NCBI RefSeq assembly: GCF_020073815.1
Contig: NZ_JAIQZJ010000012.1
Location: 62,001 to 126,000 of the forward strand
Direction: 5' to 3'
Source: Nocardioides mangrovi
GTDB lineage: Bacteria > Actinomycetota > Actinomycetes > Propionibacteriales > Nocardioidaceae
Length of the DNA stretch: 64,000 bases
Shown: positions 47,048 to 55,706 of the stretch, one piece after another
Layout of the letters: every line of letters starts with the position of its first letter
Position numbering within the stretch: position 1 is the first letter of the stretch
Made by a program: the position numbers and the translations under genes
Notes under the pieces: generated by a model
Databases searched by the model: none
Told to the model about the DNA's origin: nothing
The model's input: the letters and a program-made list of their open reading frames with translations, nothing else

Positions 47048-47662
47048 TCACGATCCTGCCAGTTGCCGCACCGCGATGTTCAGCTCCAGGACGTTGACGT
47101 GCGGCTCGCCCAGCACTCCCCACGTGCGACCCGTCGTGTGCTCGTCGACGAGGTCGCGCACCTGGTCCTCGGTGAGGCCGTTGGCCTCGGCCACCCGCGG
47201 CGCCTGGAGGTCGGCGTACGCGACCGAGATGTCCGGGTCCAGTCCGGAGGCCGAGGAGGTGACCGCGTCCGGCGGTACGTCGGCGGGGTCGACCCCCTCG
47301 CGCTCCGCGACCTGCGCCTCGAGCTCGATGATCGAGGCGACCAGGTCGGGGTCGTTCGGCCCGAGGTTGGTCCCATAGCTGTTGAGGGGGTCGTAGCCGT
47401 CGCCCGCGGCCGACGGGCGGTTCTGGAAGAGCGCGTCGTCGTCGACGACCTGGCCGAGCCGGGCCGAGCCGACCGCCTCGTCGGCGTCCTCGGTGTGCTC
47501 GCCCGTCGCGGTGACCAGTGAGCCGTTGGCCTGCCAGGGGAAGGCGACCTGGGCGATGCCGGTGACGGCCAACGGGTAGGCGACGCCGAGCAGCACCGTC
47601 ATGGCGACCAGCATGCGCAGCCCGGCGAGGCTGTGCCGGAAGAGCGTGTAGATGTCCTTCAT
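47048..47662 (-). CDS. kdpC: KdpC, potassium-transporting ATPase C subunit
   Basis: 204 aa. One N-terminal membrane segment (GLRMLVAMTVLLGVAYPLAVTGI, ~14-36) and an extracytoplasmic domain with FQNRPSAAGDGYDP, SYGTNLGPNDPDLV, PDAVTSSASGLDPDIS and ERVNGLTEDQV-like AEANGLTEDQVRDLVDEHT, all standard KdpC landmarks. It stabilises the KdpA-KdpB complex. ATG at 47662 with an AGGACAGG ribosome site; 9 bp after kdpB. Confidence 0.97.
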   Translation of the reverse strand: MKDIYTLFRHSLAGLRMLVAMTVLLGVAYPLAVTGIAQVAFPWQANGSLVTATGEHTEDADEAVGSARLGQVVDDDALFQNRPSAAGDGYDPLNSYGTNLGPNDPDLVASIIELEAQVAEREGVDPADVPPDAVTSSASGLDPDISVAYADLQAPRVAEANGLTEDQVRDLVDEHTTGRTWGVLGEPHVNVLELNIAVRQLAGS

Positions 47663-47671
47663 GTCCTGTCC

Positions 47672-49651
47672 TCAGAGACCGGGGATGAGCGAGATGACGA
47701 GGTCGAGCAGCTTGATCCCGACGAAGGGCGCGATGAGCCCGCCGAGGCCGTAGACCAGCAGGTTGCGGCGCAGCAGCGCGGTCGCCGACGACGGTCGGTA
47801 GCGCACGCCGCGCAGGGAGAGCGGGATCAGCGCGACGATGATCAGCGCGTTGAAGACCACCGCGGAGACGATCGCGGACTGCGGGCTCGACAGGTGCATG
47901 ACGTTGAGCACGTCGAGCTCCGGGAACGCGACGACGAACATCGCCGGCAGGATCGCGAAGTACTTCGCGACGTCGTTGGCGACCGAGAAGGTCGTGAGCG
48001 CTCCGCGGGTGATGAGCAGCTGCTTGCCGATCTCGACGACGTCGATGAGCTTCGTCGGGTCGGAGTCGAGGTCGACCATGTTGCCGGCCTCCTTGGCCGC
48101 AGTCGTCCCCGTGTTCATCGCGACGCCGACGTCGGCCTGGGCCAGCGCCGGAGCGTCGTTGGTGCCGTCGCCGCACATCGCGACCATCCGGCCGCCCTCC
48201 TGCTCCTGGCGGATCAGGGCGAGCTTGTCCTCGGGCGTGGCCTCGGCGAGGAAGTCGTCGACGCCGGCCTCCTGCGCGATCGCCGCGGCGGTGACGGCGT
48301 TGTCGCCGGTGATCATCACGGTGCGGATGCCCATCGCGCGCATCTCGTCGAAGCGCTCGCGGATGCCGTCCTTCACGACGTCCTTGAGGTGGATGACCCC
48401 GAGCAGCCGTCCACTGTCGGCGACGACCAGCGGCGTACCGCCGCTCGAGCTCACCTGCTGGACGAGTCCGTCGAGCTCGGGGTCCGTGCGCTTGGCCCAC
48501 GCGGTCACGGCGGACGCCGCGCCCTTGCGGATCTCGCGCCCGTCCAGGTCGATGCCGCTCATCCGGGTCATCGCGCTGAACTCCACGAGAGCTGACCCCG
48601 GCGGCGTCCGTGCCTCGGAACCTCCGACCAGCGTGACGATCGAGCGACCCTCGGGGGTCTCGTCGGCGAGCGAGGACAGCAGGGAGGCCTCGGCCAGCTC
48701 GTCGTACGGGACACCGGGGAGTGGCAGCAGCTCGGAGGCCTGCCGGTTGCCGTGCGTGATGGTGCCGGTCTTGTCGAGGAGCAGGACGTCGACGTCGCCC
48801 GCCGCCTCGACCGCACGGCCGGACATCGCGAGCACGTTGCGACGGACCAGCCGGTCCATGCCCGCGATGCCGATCGCGGAGAGGAGCGCCCCGATCGTGG
48901 TGGGGATCAGGCAGACCAGGAGGGCGGTGAGCACCAGCACGGACTGGTGCGCCTCGCTGTAGTCGGCGACGAAGTAGAGCGACCCGACCACCACGACGAA
49001 GATCGCGGTGAGCGAGGAGAGCAGCACGTTGAGGGCGATCTCGTTGGGTGTGCGCTGGCGCTCCGAGCCCTCCACCAGCGCGATCATCCGGTCCACGAAG
49101 GACTGGCCGGGGTCGGAGCTGATCCGCACCACGATCCGGTCGGAGAGCACGACGGTGCCACCGGTGACGGCCGAGCGGTCGCCACCCGACTCGCGGATGA
49201 CCGGGGCTGACTCGCCGGTCACCGCGGACTCGTCGACCGACGCGACCCCCTCGACGACGTCGCCGTCGCCGGGGATCCGCTGACCGGCCTCGACGACCAC
49301 GAGGTCGCCGGTGCGCAGCGCGGTGCTCGGCACTGCCTCCTCCGACCCGTCGGCGCGCAGCCGGCGGGCGGTCGTCTCCTGCTGGAGCGCGCGCAGGCTC
49401 GCGGCCTGCGCCTTGCCGCGACCCTCGGCGACGGACTCGGCGAGGGTGCCGAAGAGGACCGTCAGCCACAGCCAGACGGTGACGGACCAGCCCATCACGG
49501 AGGGGTCGAGGGCCGAGAGGACCGTCGTGGCGACCGCGCCGACCTCGACGACGAGCATGACGGGGGTGGCGAGGAGCTCGCGCGGGTCGAGCTTGCGGAC
49601 GGCGCCCGGGAGCGCCTCCCGGATGGTGAGCTGGAGGTTGAGGGTGGTCAC
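47672..49651 (-). CDS. kdpB: KdpB, potassium-transporting P-type ATPase catalytic subunit
   Basis: 659 aa. P-type ATPase motifs: phosphorylated Asp293 in [25 protein letters not shown] (actuator TGES), [26 protein letters not shown], and [22 protein letters not shown], given here as [13 protein letters not shown]-terminal [19 protein letters not shown] is typical. GTG at 49651 overlaps the kdpA stop. It powers K+ uptake through KdpA. Confidence 0.98.
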   Translation of the reverse strand: MTTLNLQLTIREALPGAVRKLDPRELLATPVMLVVEVGAVATTVLSALDPSVMGWSVTVWLWLTVLFGTLAESVAEGRGKAQAASLRALQQETTARRLRADGSEEAVPSTALRTGDLVVVEAGQRIPGDGDVVEGVASVDESAVTGESAPVIRESGGDRSAVTGGTVVLSDRIVVRISSDPGQSFVDRMIALVEGSERQRTPNEIALNVLLSSLTAIFVVVVGSLYFVADYSEAHQSVLVLTALLVCLIPTTIGALLSAIGIAGMDRLVRRNVLAMSGRAVEAAGDVDVLLLDKTGTITHGNRQASELLPLPGVPYDELAEASLLSSLADETPEGRSIVTLVGGSEARTPPGSALVEFSAMTRMSGIDLDGREIRKGAASAVTAWAKRTDPELDGLVQQVSSSGGTPLVVADSGRLLGVIHLKDVVKDGIRERFDEMRAMGIRTVMITGDNAVTAAAIAQEAGVDDFLAEATPEDKLALIRQEQEGGRMVAMCGDGTNDAPALAQADVGVAMNTGTTAAKEAGNMVDLDSDPTKLIDVVEIGKQLLITRGALTTFSVANDVAKYFAILPAMFVVAFPELDVLNVMHLSSPQSAIVSAVVFNALIIVALIPLSLRGVRYRPSSATALLRRNLLVYGLGGLIAPFVGIKLLDLVISLIPGL

Positions 49652-51312
49652 GAGAGGGACTCCACGATCGGGCCGAGGGCGAGCACGGGCACGTAGGTCA
49701 GGCCGACCACGACCAGGGCGACGCCCGAGAGGAGCGCCACGAAGAGTGGCGTGTGCGTGGGGAGGGTGCCGGCGCCGCGCGGCGAGTGGCGCTGGGTGGC
49801 GAACCGTCCGGCCAGGGCGAGCACGAGCACCATCGGCAGGAAGCGGCCGAGCAGCATCAGGACCCCGAGCAGCGTGTTCCAGAAGGGGGTGCCGGAGGTG
49901 AGTCCGCCGAAGGCCGAGCCGTTGTTGTTGGCCGCCGACGTGACGGCGTACAGCGCCTCGGAGAGGCCGTGCGGCCCGCTCTCCTGCAGGCCGGCGAGCC
50001 CGTCGTGGGCGGTGATCGCGATCGCGATGCCGGTCAGCACCAGCACGGGAGTGGCGAGCACGTAGAGCGCGACGAGCACGATCTCGCGCTGGCCGATCTT
50101 CTTGCCGAGGTACTCCGGCGTGCGGCCGACCATGAGGCCGCACAGGAAGACGGTGACGATGGCGAGCATGAGCATGCCGTAGAGGCCGGAGCCGACCCCG
50201 CCGGGCGCGACCTCGCCGAGCATCATGTTGAACATCGCCACGCCGCCACCGGGGGCGGTCAGCGAGTCGTGCATGGCGTTGACCGAGCCGGTCGACGTGC
50301 CGGTGGTCGAGGCGGCGAACAGCGCCGAGGCGGCCTCGCCGAAGCGGACCTCCTTGCCCTCCATGGCGCCGCCCGCGGCCGACGGGGCGAGACCGGGTCC
50401 GGCCATCTCCGCCCAGGTGAGGAGGGCGACCGAGACGCCCCACAGGAGCGCCATCACCGCGAGGATCGCGCCACCCTGGCGGCGGTCCCCGACGATGATG
50501 CCGAAGGCCCAGGCCATCGCGAACGGGATGACCAGGAGCAGGAAGATCTCGAGGACGTCGGTGAACGGCGTCGGGTTCTCGAAGGGGTGGGCGGCGTTGG
50601 CGTTGTAGAAGCCGCCGCCGTTCGTGCCGAGCTCCTTGATCGCCTCCTGGCTCGCGACCGGGCCACCGGTGATCGCCTGGGAGCCGCCGGTCAGCGTGTG
50701 CACGGCCTGCGGCTCGAGGAGGTTCTGCACCATGCCGAACGCCACGAAGAGCACCGCGGCGACGACCGAGATCGGCAGCAGCACGCGGACCACGCCGCGG
50801 ACCAGGTCGGCCCAGAAGTTGCCGACCCGACCGCCGGCGAGGTTGCGGGCGAGGGCCCGTGCGAACGCCGCCGCGACGGCCATGCCGACGGCGGCGGACA
50901 CGAAGTTCTGGACGGTGAGGCCGGACATCTGCATCAGGTGGCCGAGGGCCGCCTCGCCGGAGTACCACTGCCAGTTGGTGTTGGTCACGAAGGAGACGGC
51001 GGTGTTCCAGGCGCCGTCGGCCGGGAGCGCGCCGAAGCCGAGGCTCAGCGGCAGGTGCTCCTGCAGCCGCCCGAACGCGTAGAGCCCGAGGATGCCGACG
51101 AGCGAGAGGCCCAGCACCGACATGGTGTAGGTCTTCCAGTGCTGGTCGGCGTCCGGGTCGACGCGCAGCAGCCGGTACGACGCGCGCTCGACCGCGAGGT
51201 GCTTCTCGGACGTGTAGACGTGGGCGAGGTAGCGCCCGAGGAAGGGGACCGCGACGGCCAGCGCGGCCACGAGGACCGCGATCTGGCCGAGGGCCGGGGC
51301 GACGTCGCTCAT
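49648..51312 (-). CDS. kdpA: KdpA, potassium-translocating subunit
   Basis: 554 aa, about ten membrane segments. Four pore-loop regions are recognisable ([34 protein letters not shown] shown as [42 protein letters not shown]). It is the K+ channel-like subunit of the Kdp pump. The ATG at 51312 overlaps the kdpF stop (ATGA). Confidence 0.98.
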   Translation of the reverse strand: MSDVAPALGQIAVLVAALAVAVPFLGRYLAHVYTSEKHLAVERASYRLLRVDPDADQHWKTYTMSVLGLSLVGILGLYAFGRLQEHLPLSLGFGALPADGAWNTAVSFVTNTNWQWYSGEAALGHLMQMSGLTVQNFVSAAVGMAVAAAFARALARNLAGGRVGNFWADLVRGVVRVLLPISVVAAVLFVAFGMVQNLLEPQAVHTLTGGSQAITGGPVASQEAIKELGTNGGGFYNANAAHPFENPTPFTDVLEIFLLLVIPFAMAWAFGIIVGDRRQGGAILAVMALLWGVSVALLTWAEMAGPGLAPSAAGGAMEGKEVRFGEAASALFAASTTGTSTGSVNAMHDSLTAPGGGVAMFNMMLGEVAPGGVGSGLYGMLMLAIVTVFLCGLMVGRTPEYLGKKIGQREIVLVALYVLATPVLVLTGIAIAITAHDGLAGLQESGPHGLSEALYAVTSAANNNGSAFGGLTSGTPFWNTLLGVLMLLGRFLPMVLVLALAGRFATQRHSPRGAGTLPTHTPLFVALLSGVALVVVGLTYVPVLALGPIVESLS

Positions 51313-51398
51313 CCGTCACCCCGGTCCAGCGCGCCGGCGAGCAGCGCCAGTCCGGCGAACGCGGCGAGCGTCAGCAGGAGGTAGAGGAGATCAGTCAC
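51309..51398 (-). CDS. kdpF: KdpF, small membrane subunit of the Kdp ATPase
   Basis: 29 aa: GTG-start peptide [19 protein letters not shown] followed by AGALDRGDG. It is one hydrophobic helix with a charged end, as expected for KdpF, which stabilises the complex. Start GTG 51396-51398; the TGA overlaps the kdpA ATG. The position at the head of the kdp operon and the translational coupling support it strongly, although the gene is very short. Confidence 0.88.
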   Translation of the reverse strand: MTDLLYLLLTLAAFAGLALLAGALDRGDG

Positions 51399-51404
51399 GC
51401 CCCA

Positions 51405-51457
51405 GTGGTACGCCCGCGGGCGACCCGGCCCGCACCGTCTTGACGGTTCCTTGACGG
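51405..51457 (-). promoter_or_regulatory. Candidate kdp promoter and KdpE operator
   Basis: On the - strand, two CCGTCAAG units (complement of 51450-51457 and 51439-51446) repeat with an 11-bp period, as OmpR-class regulators prefer. TACCAC (51405-51410) ends 6 nt before the kdpF GTG and could be a weak -10; the repeats then lie just upstream of the -35 position, the place for an activator. No riboswitch-like structure is seen in the short gap. Confidence 0.5.
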
Positions 51458-51474
51458 CGGGCGGGCCGGTCCCT

Positions 51475-51490
51475 ACCGATCCTTATCGGT
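51475..51490 (-). terminator. Short hairpin after the acyl-CoA ligase gene
   Basis: ACCGAT-CCTT-ATCGGT (51475-51490) is a perfect 6-bp stem with a 4-nt loop that starts in the ligase stop codon. It may weakly end transcription ahead of the kdp promoter; it could also be a regulator site. Confidence 0.4.
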
Positions 51491-53313
51491 CAGCCGTAGA
51501 GGCGGTCCACCACGTCGGAGTACTTGGTGTTGACGACGCGCCGCTTCAGCTTCAGCGTCGGCGTCAGCTCCTCGGACTCGGCGGTCCACTCGACGCCGAG
51601 CAGCTCGAAGGACTTGACCTGCTCGGGACGGGAGAGACGCTCGTTGGCGGCGTCGACGGCCTGCCGCACGGCCGCGACGATCTCCGGCTTCTGGGCGAGG
51701 TCGGCGAGGTCGCTGAACTCGACGCCCATCTGCTGGGCCATGAGCGGTGCGATCTCGCCGTCGAGGGTGAGGATCGCGACGACGTACGGGCGGTTGTCGC
51801 CGATCGCCATCGCGTGCCCGATGAGCGGCGACTCCTTGAGGTAGTTCTCGATGTTGGAGGGCGCGACGTTCTTGCCGGCCGAGGTGATGATCAGCTCCTT
51901 CTTGCGGTCCACGACCGAGAAGAAGCCGTCGTCGTCGAGAACGCCGATGTCACCGGTGTGCAGCCAGCCGTCCTCGTCGACCAGCGCACGGGTCGCCTCC
52001 TCCTGGAGGTGGTAGCCGGGCGTGTTGACCGGGCCCCGCACCAGGATCTCGCCGTCCTCGCCGAGGCGGATCTCCATGCCCGGGTTGGCCTGGCCGACCG
52101 TGCCGAGCTTGAAGGCGTCCGGGCCGTTGGCGGTCACCGCGCCGCAGGTCTCGGTCATGCCGTAGACGTCGTACACCTTGAGGCCGAGGCCGGCCATGAA
52201 CTGCGCGACGTCGAGCGGCATCGGTGCCGCGGCGGAGCCGGCCCAAGTGACCTGGTCGAGGCCGAGCAGCAGCTTGAGGAAGCCGAGGATCTGCTCGTCG
52301 GCCTGGCGGTAGGCCTCCTCGACCTCGGGGGTCATCGTGCCGCCGACCTCCTGCGCCTGCACCCAGGCCAGGCCGGCGGCCATGGACCGCTGGACCATCT
52401 CGCGGTTGGCGGGGTCCGGGTCGGCGGCGAGCTTGGCGGAGATGCCGGTCTTGATCTTCTCCCACACCCGCGGCACCCCGAAGAAGGCCGTCGGGTGCAC
52501 CTCGCCGAGCGTCGCGAGCAGCTCGGCCGGGTCGCCGATGGCGTACATGTGGCTGCCGGTGATCTGCGGGCCGTAGAGCCCCAGGACCCGCTCGGCGATG
52601 TGGGCGAGCGGGAGGTAGCTCACCGACCGCTGCGGGTCGAGCATGCCGGCCTTCTCCTGGGTGGAGATCGCCTCGTAGAGCACGTTGTGGTGGGTGAGCA
52701 CCACGCCCTTCGGGTTGCCGGTGGTGCCCGACGTGTAGAGGATCGTCGCCGCCGTCGCCGGGGTCACCTCCGCGGCCCGGTCCTCGACGGCGCCCGGGTG
52801 CTCGGCCCGGTAGGCCGCACCGGCGGCCACCAGGTCGTCCCAGTCCTGGTCGAGGGTGACGACCCGCGCGATGCTGTCGACCTCGGCGAGCGCCTTCTCC
52901 CAGCGCGCCCGGTGGTCGGCGGTCTCGAGCACGACCACCCTCGGGCGGGCGTGGTGCGCGACGTACGCGACCTGCTCGGCCGAGAGCGTGTTGTAGATCG
53001 ACATCGGCGTCGCCGCGGCGTGCACGGCGCCCATGTCGGCGAGGAAGTGCTCGACCCGGTTGGTCGCCATGATCGCGACCGTGTCGCCGGCCGCGACGCC
53101 GGCCTCCATCAGCCCGGCCGCGACGTCGAGGGCGCGGTCGCGGGTCTCGCCCCACGTCAGCGTGCGCCAGCTCTCGCCCTCCGCAGCGTGGTGCCGGTCG
53201 GAGTAGGCCGGCTGGTCGGCGTGCGCGGCTGCGGTCTCGGCCAGCGCGTCGACGAGGGTGCGCCCCTCGACGAGCTGCTGGACGCGGGCGCGTTCGGTGA
53301 GTACGTCGGACAT
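51490..53313 (-). CDS. Long-chain fatty acid-CoA ligase (FAA1 type, AMP-forming)
   Basis: 607 aa. Motifs: ILYTSGTTGNPKGVVLTH (P-loop), VYDVYGMTETCGAVT, DEDGWLHTGDIGVLDDDGFF, VDRKKELIITSAGKNVAPSNIE (FACS region). The length and C-terminal TPTLKLKRRVVNTKY are those of long-chain ligases. ATG at 53313 has GAGGAG 6 nt upstream; a longer in-frame start at 53367 has none. It activates fatty acids for beta-oxidation or storage lipid synthesis; the acyl-CoA dehydrogenase gene is upstream on the same strand, 54 bp away. Confidence 0.93.
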   Translation of the reverse strand: MSDVLTERARVQQLVEGRTLVDALAETAAAHADQPAYSDRHHAAEGESWRTLTWGETRDRALDVAAGLMEAGVAAGDTVAIMATNRVEHFLADMGAVHAAATPMSIYNTLSAEQVAYVAHHARPRVVVLETADHRARWEKALAEVDSIARVVTLDQDWDDLVAAGAAYRAEHPGAVEDRAAEVTPATAATILYTSGTTGNPKGVVLTHHNVLYEAISTQEKAGMLDPQRSVSYLPLAHIAERVLGLYGPQITGSHMYAIGDPAELLATLGEVHPTAFFGVPRVWEKIKTGISAKLAADPDPANREMVQRSMAAGLAWVQAQEVGGTMTPEVEEAYRQADEQILGFLKLLLGLDQVTWAGSAAAPMPLDVAQFMAGLGLKVYDVYGMTETCGAVTANGPDAFKLGTVGQANPGMEIRLGEDGEILVRGPVNTPGYHLQEEATRALVDEDGWLHTGDIGVLDDDGFFSVVDRKKELIITSAGKNVAPSNIENYLKESPLIGHAMAIGDNRPYVVAILTLDGEIAPLMAQQMGVEFSDLADLAQKPEIVAAVRQAVDAANERLSRPEQVKSFELLGVEWTAESEELTPTLKLKRRVVNTKYSDVVDRLYG

Positions 53314-53367
53314 CGCTGCTCCTCGGGGTGGGCTCGCGTGGCGTGGGTCACACCCTAGCCGTCCCAC

Positions 53368-54516
53368 CTAGACCCCGAGCGAGCGTCCGATGATCTCCTT
53401 CTGGATCTCGGTGGTGCCGCCGTAGATCGTCTGGATCCGGCTGTCGACGTACGCCTTCGCGATGGGGTACTCCAGCATGTAGCCGTAGCCGCCGTGCAGC
53501 TGGACGCCGGCGTCGACGACCTGCTTCTGCAGCTCGGTGGTCCACCACTTCGCCATCGACGCGAGCGTGGTGTCGACCTCGCCGGCGTTGAGCTTGAGGA
53601 TGCAGTCGTTGATGAAGACCCGCGCGATGTGGGCGTGTGTCGCCATCTCGGCCAGCACGAACCGGGTGTTCTGGAAGGACCCGATCGGCTTGCCGAAGGC
53701 CGTGCGCTCCTTGGCGTAGGACAGCGAGAGGTCGAGGACGTGCTCGACCGCGGCGACTGCCATCGCGGCGATGGAGATGCGCTCCTGGGGGAGGTTCATC
53801 ATCAGCGAGATGAAGCCGGAGCCCTCCTCGCCGAGGAGGTTCGCCTTGGGCACCTCGACGTTGTCGAAGAACAGCTCGGCCGTGTCCTGGGCCTTCATGC
53901 CGACCTTGTCGAGGTTGCGGCCGCGCTCGAAGCCCTGCATGCCGCGCTCGACGACGAGCAGGCTGATGCCCTTGTGGCCGGCCTCGGGGTCGGTGCGGCA
54001 GACCACGATCACCAGGTCGGACAGGATGCCGTTGCTGATGAAGGTCTTGGAGCCGTTGAGGACGTAGTGGTCGCCCTTGTCGACCGCCGAGGTGCGGATG
54101 CCCTGCAGGTCGCTGCCGGCACCCGGCTCGGTCATCGCGATCGCCGAGATCAGCTCGCCGCTGACCAGGCCGGGCAGCCAGCGCTGCTTCTGCTCCGGCG
54201 TCCCGAGCGAGGAGATGTAGGGGACGATGATGTCGCTGTGCACCGGGAAGCCCGGTCCGCTGGCGCCGACCCGGGCCATCTCCTCGGCCACGATCGTGTG
54301 GTAGCGGAAGTCGTTGACCCCGGCGCCGCCGTACTCCTCGTCGACGTCGAAGCAGAGGAGGCCGGCCTCGCCGGCCTTGCGCCAGACCTCGCGGTCGACC
54401 TGCCCGTCCTGCTCCCACTGGTCGTGGAAGGGGACGATCTCCTTCTCGCAGAACGCGCGCACGCTGGCGCGGAAGTCCTCGTGCTCCTGCTCGTAGATGG
54501 ACGGACGCTCGGTCAT
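53368..54516 (-). CDS. Acyl-CoA dehydrogenase
   Basis: 382 aa. FAD-dependent alpha,beta-desaturation of acyl-CoA. Signature stretches: AIAMTEPGAGSDLQGIRTSA, NGSKTFISNG, FGKPIGSFQNTRFVLAEMA, LHGGYGYMLEYPIAKAYVD and catalytic Glu in YGGTTEIQKEIIGRSL. ATG at 54516 shares its A with the TGA of the upstream LLM oxidoreductase (TGATG), so the two are coupled. Substrate chain type is not evident. Confidence 0.95.
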   Translation of the reverse strand: MTERPSIYEQEHEDFRASVRAFCEKEIVPFHDQWEQDGQVDREVWRKAGEAGLLCFDVDEEYGGAGVNDFRYHTIVAEEMARVGASGPGFPVHSDIIVPYISSLGTPEQKQRWLPGLVSGELISAIAMTEPGAGSDLQGIRTSAVDKGDHYVLNGSKTFISNGILSDLVIVVCRTDPEAGHKGISLLVVERGMQGFERGRNLDKVGMKAQDTAELFFDNVEVPKANLLGEEGSGFISLMMNLPQERISIAAMAVAAVEHVLDLSLSYAKERTAFGKPIGSFQNTRFVLAEMATHAHIARVFINDCILKLNAGEVDTTLASMAKWWTTELQKQVVDAGVQLHGGYGYMLEYPIAKAYVDSRIQTIYGGTTEIQKEIIGRSLGV

Positions 54517-55553
54517 CAGGACACCCACTCCTTGATCTGGGAGATGGTCGCGGCCGGGTCGGCGGTCGCGGGGACGACGGACAGGACGGTGACGCCGGAC
54601 TCGGCGAAGGCGGCCAGGCGCTCCTTGACGTAGGACTCCGGGCCGACCAGGTTGCCGGCCTCGAGCCACTCGAGCGGGACCAGGGCCTCGGCCTCCTTCT
54701 TCTTGCCGTCGAGGTAGAGGTCCTGGATCTCCTTGGCCTCCTTCTCGTAGCCGTAGTGGCAGGCGAGGTCGTTGTAGAAGTTCTTGCCACGGGCGCCCAT
54801 GCCGCCGACGTACAGCGCGTACATCGGGCGCATGAAGTCGAGCAGCGCCTTGGTGTCCTCGCCCTCGCCGATCGCGACCATGCCGCCGGCGGAGATCTCC
54901 AGCGGGCCGAGGTCGGCCGAGCGCTTGGCGTTGCCCTTGGCGAGGGCTTCGCCCCACACCGACTGGGCCTTCTCGGGGTAGAAGAGGTGCGGCAGCCAGC
55001 CGTCGGCGAGCTCGGCGGTCATCGCGACGTTGGCGTCGCCGAGGGCGGCGACCCAGATCGGGATGGACTCGCGCTCGACCTGGGTGAGGATCTTCAGCGG
55101 CTTGCCGAGGCCGAGCCCCTGGTCGGCGGGCAGCGGCAGGGTGAAGTTCTTGCCCTCGTGGACGAGGCGCTCGCGGCGCAGGCCCATCCGGACGATCTCG
55201 ATGACCTCGCGAGTGCGACCCAGCGGCCGCTCGTACGGCATGCCGTGGAAGCCCTCGATCACCTGCGGGCCGGACGCGCCCAGCCCGAGCACGGCGCGGC
55301 CGCCGGACACGTTGTCGAGGCCGGCCGCGGTCTGGAGCAGCGCGCTCGGCGTACGCGAGAAGACGTTGAGGATGCCCGCGGCGATCTGGATGGTCTCGGT
55401 CTTGGCGGCGAGGTAGCCCATCAGCGTGGGGGAGTCGAACCCGTAGGCCTCCGCCACCCAGACGAGGTCGAGCCCCGCCTTCTCCAGCGCGGCGACCTGG
55501 TCGGCCGCCTGGCGTGGGTTGCCGTCGTACATGAGGGGGGTCGAGAGCTTCAT
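54516..55553 (-). CDS. F420-type luciferase-like (LLM class) oxidoreductase
   Basis: 345 aa. N-terminus MKLSTPLMYDGNPRQAADQVAALEKAGLDLVW (given as LMYDGNPRQAADQV), WVAEAYGFDSPTLMGYLAAKT, AAGILNVFSRTPSALLQTAA and RAVLGLGASGPQVIEGFHG are typical of the F420-dependent LLM subgroup found with fatty-acid genes. Substrate unknown. The ATG at 55553 lies 6 nt after a TATGCT hexamer that sits inside a palindromic operator. First gene of an operon with the acyl-CoA dehydrogenase. Confidence 0.88.
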   Translation of the reverse strand: MKLSTPLMYDGNPRQAADQVAALEKAGLDLVWVAEAYGFDSPTLMGYLAAKTETIQIAAGILNVFSRTPSALLQTAAGLDNVSGGRAVLGLGASGPQVIEGFHGMPYERPLGRTREVIEIVRMGLRRERLVHEGKNFTLPLPADQGLGLGKPLKILTQVERESIPIWVAALGDANVAMTAELADGWLPHLFYPEKAQSVWGEALAKGNAKRSADLGPLEISAGGMVAIGEGEDTKALLDFMRPMYALYVGGMGARGKNFYNDLACHYGYEKEAKEIQDLYLDGKKKEAEALVPLEWLEAGNLVGPESYVKERLAAFAESGVTVLSVVPATADPAATISQIKEWVS

Positions 55554-55554
55554 T

Positions 55555-55573
55555 GTGACAGCATAACTGTCAC
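55555..55573 (-). promoter_or_regulatory. Palindromic operator overlapping a leaderless-type promoter
   Basis: GTGACAG (55555-55561) and CTGTCAC (55567-55573) form a perfect inverted repeat with a 5-bp centre. On the - strand TATGCT (55560-55565), the likely -10, lies inside it and ends 6 nt before the ATG at 55553. A repressor bound here, perhaps of the TetR type usual for acyl-CoA genes, would block initiation. Confidence 0.6.
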
Positions 55574-55596
55574 GGTTGTGGTGTCGAGGGTGGGTG

Positions 55597-55691
55597 GGCG
55601 GGTTTCCCCGGCTGCCCGGGGAAACCCGCCGACACACCGACGATGCCGCGGCGTGTCGGCAGTTTTCCCCGGCCGCCCGGGGAAACCCGCC
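55597..55691. repeat. Array of palindromic hairpins (GGTTTCCCCGG family)
   Basis: Hairpin A: GGCGGGTTTCCCCGG (55597-55611) pairs perfectly with 55616-55630, loop CTGC. Hairpin B: GGCAGTTTTCCCCGG (55658-55672) pairs with 55677-55691 with two mismatches, loop CCGC. Between them CCGACACACCG (55629-55639) pairs with CGGCGTGTCGG (55649-55659) with one mismatch. The array lies between the ABC stop and the LLM promoter, likely ends ABC transcription, and A and B are copies of one repeat. Confidence 0.8.
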
Positions 55692-55706
55692 GCGGCGCCT
55701 CACCGC

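Noticed and set aside
44553-49469. Apparent continuous frame that would fuse kdpD with upstream kdp sequence
   Set aside because: The kdpB and kdpC genes occupy this region in other frames with complete domains; the kdpD start near 47045 is natural.
51399-51489. c-di-AMP (ydaO) riboswitch in front of kdp
   Set aside because: The gap is only about 90 bp and no riboswitch core is visible.
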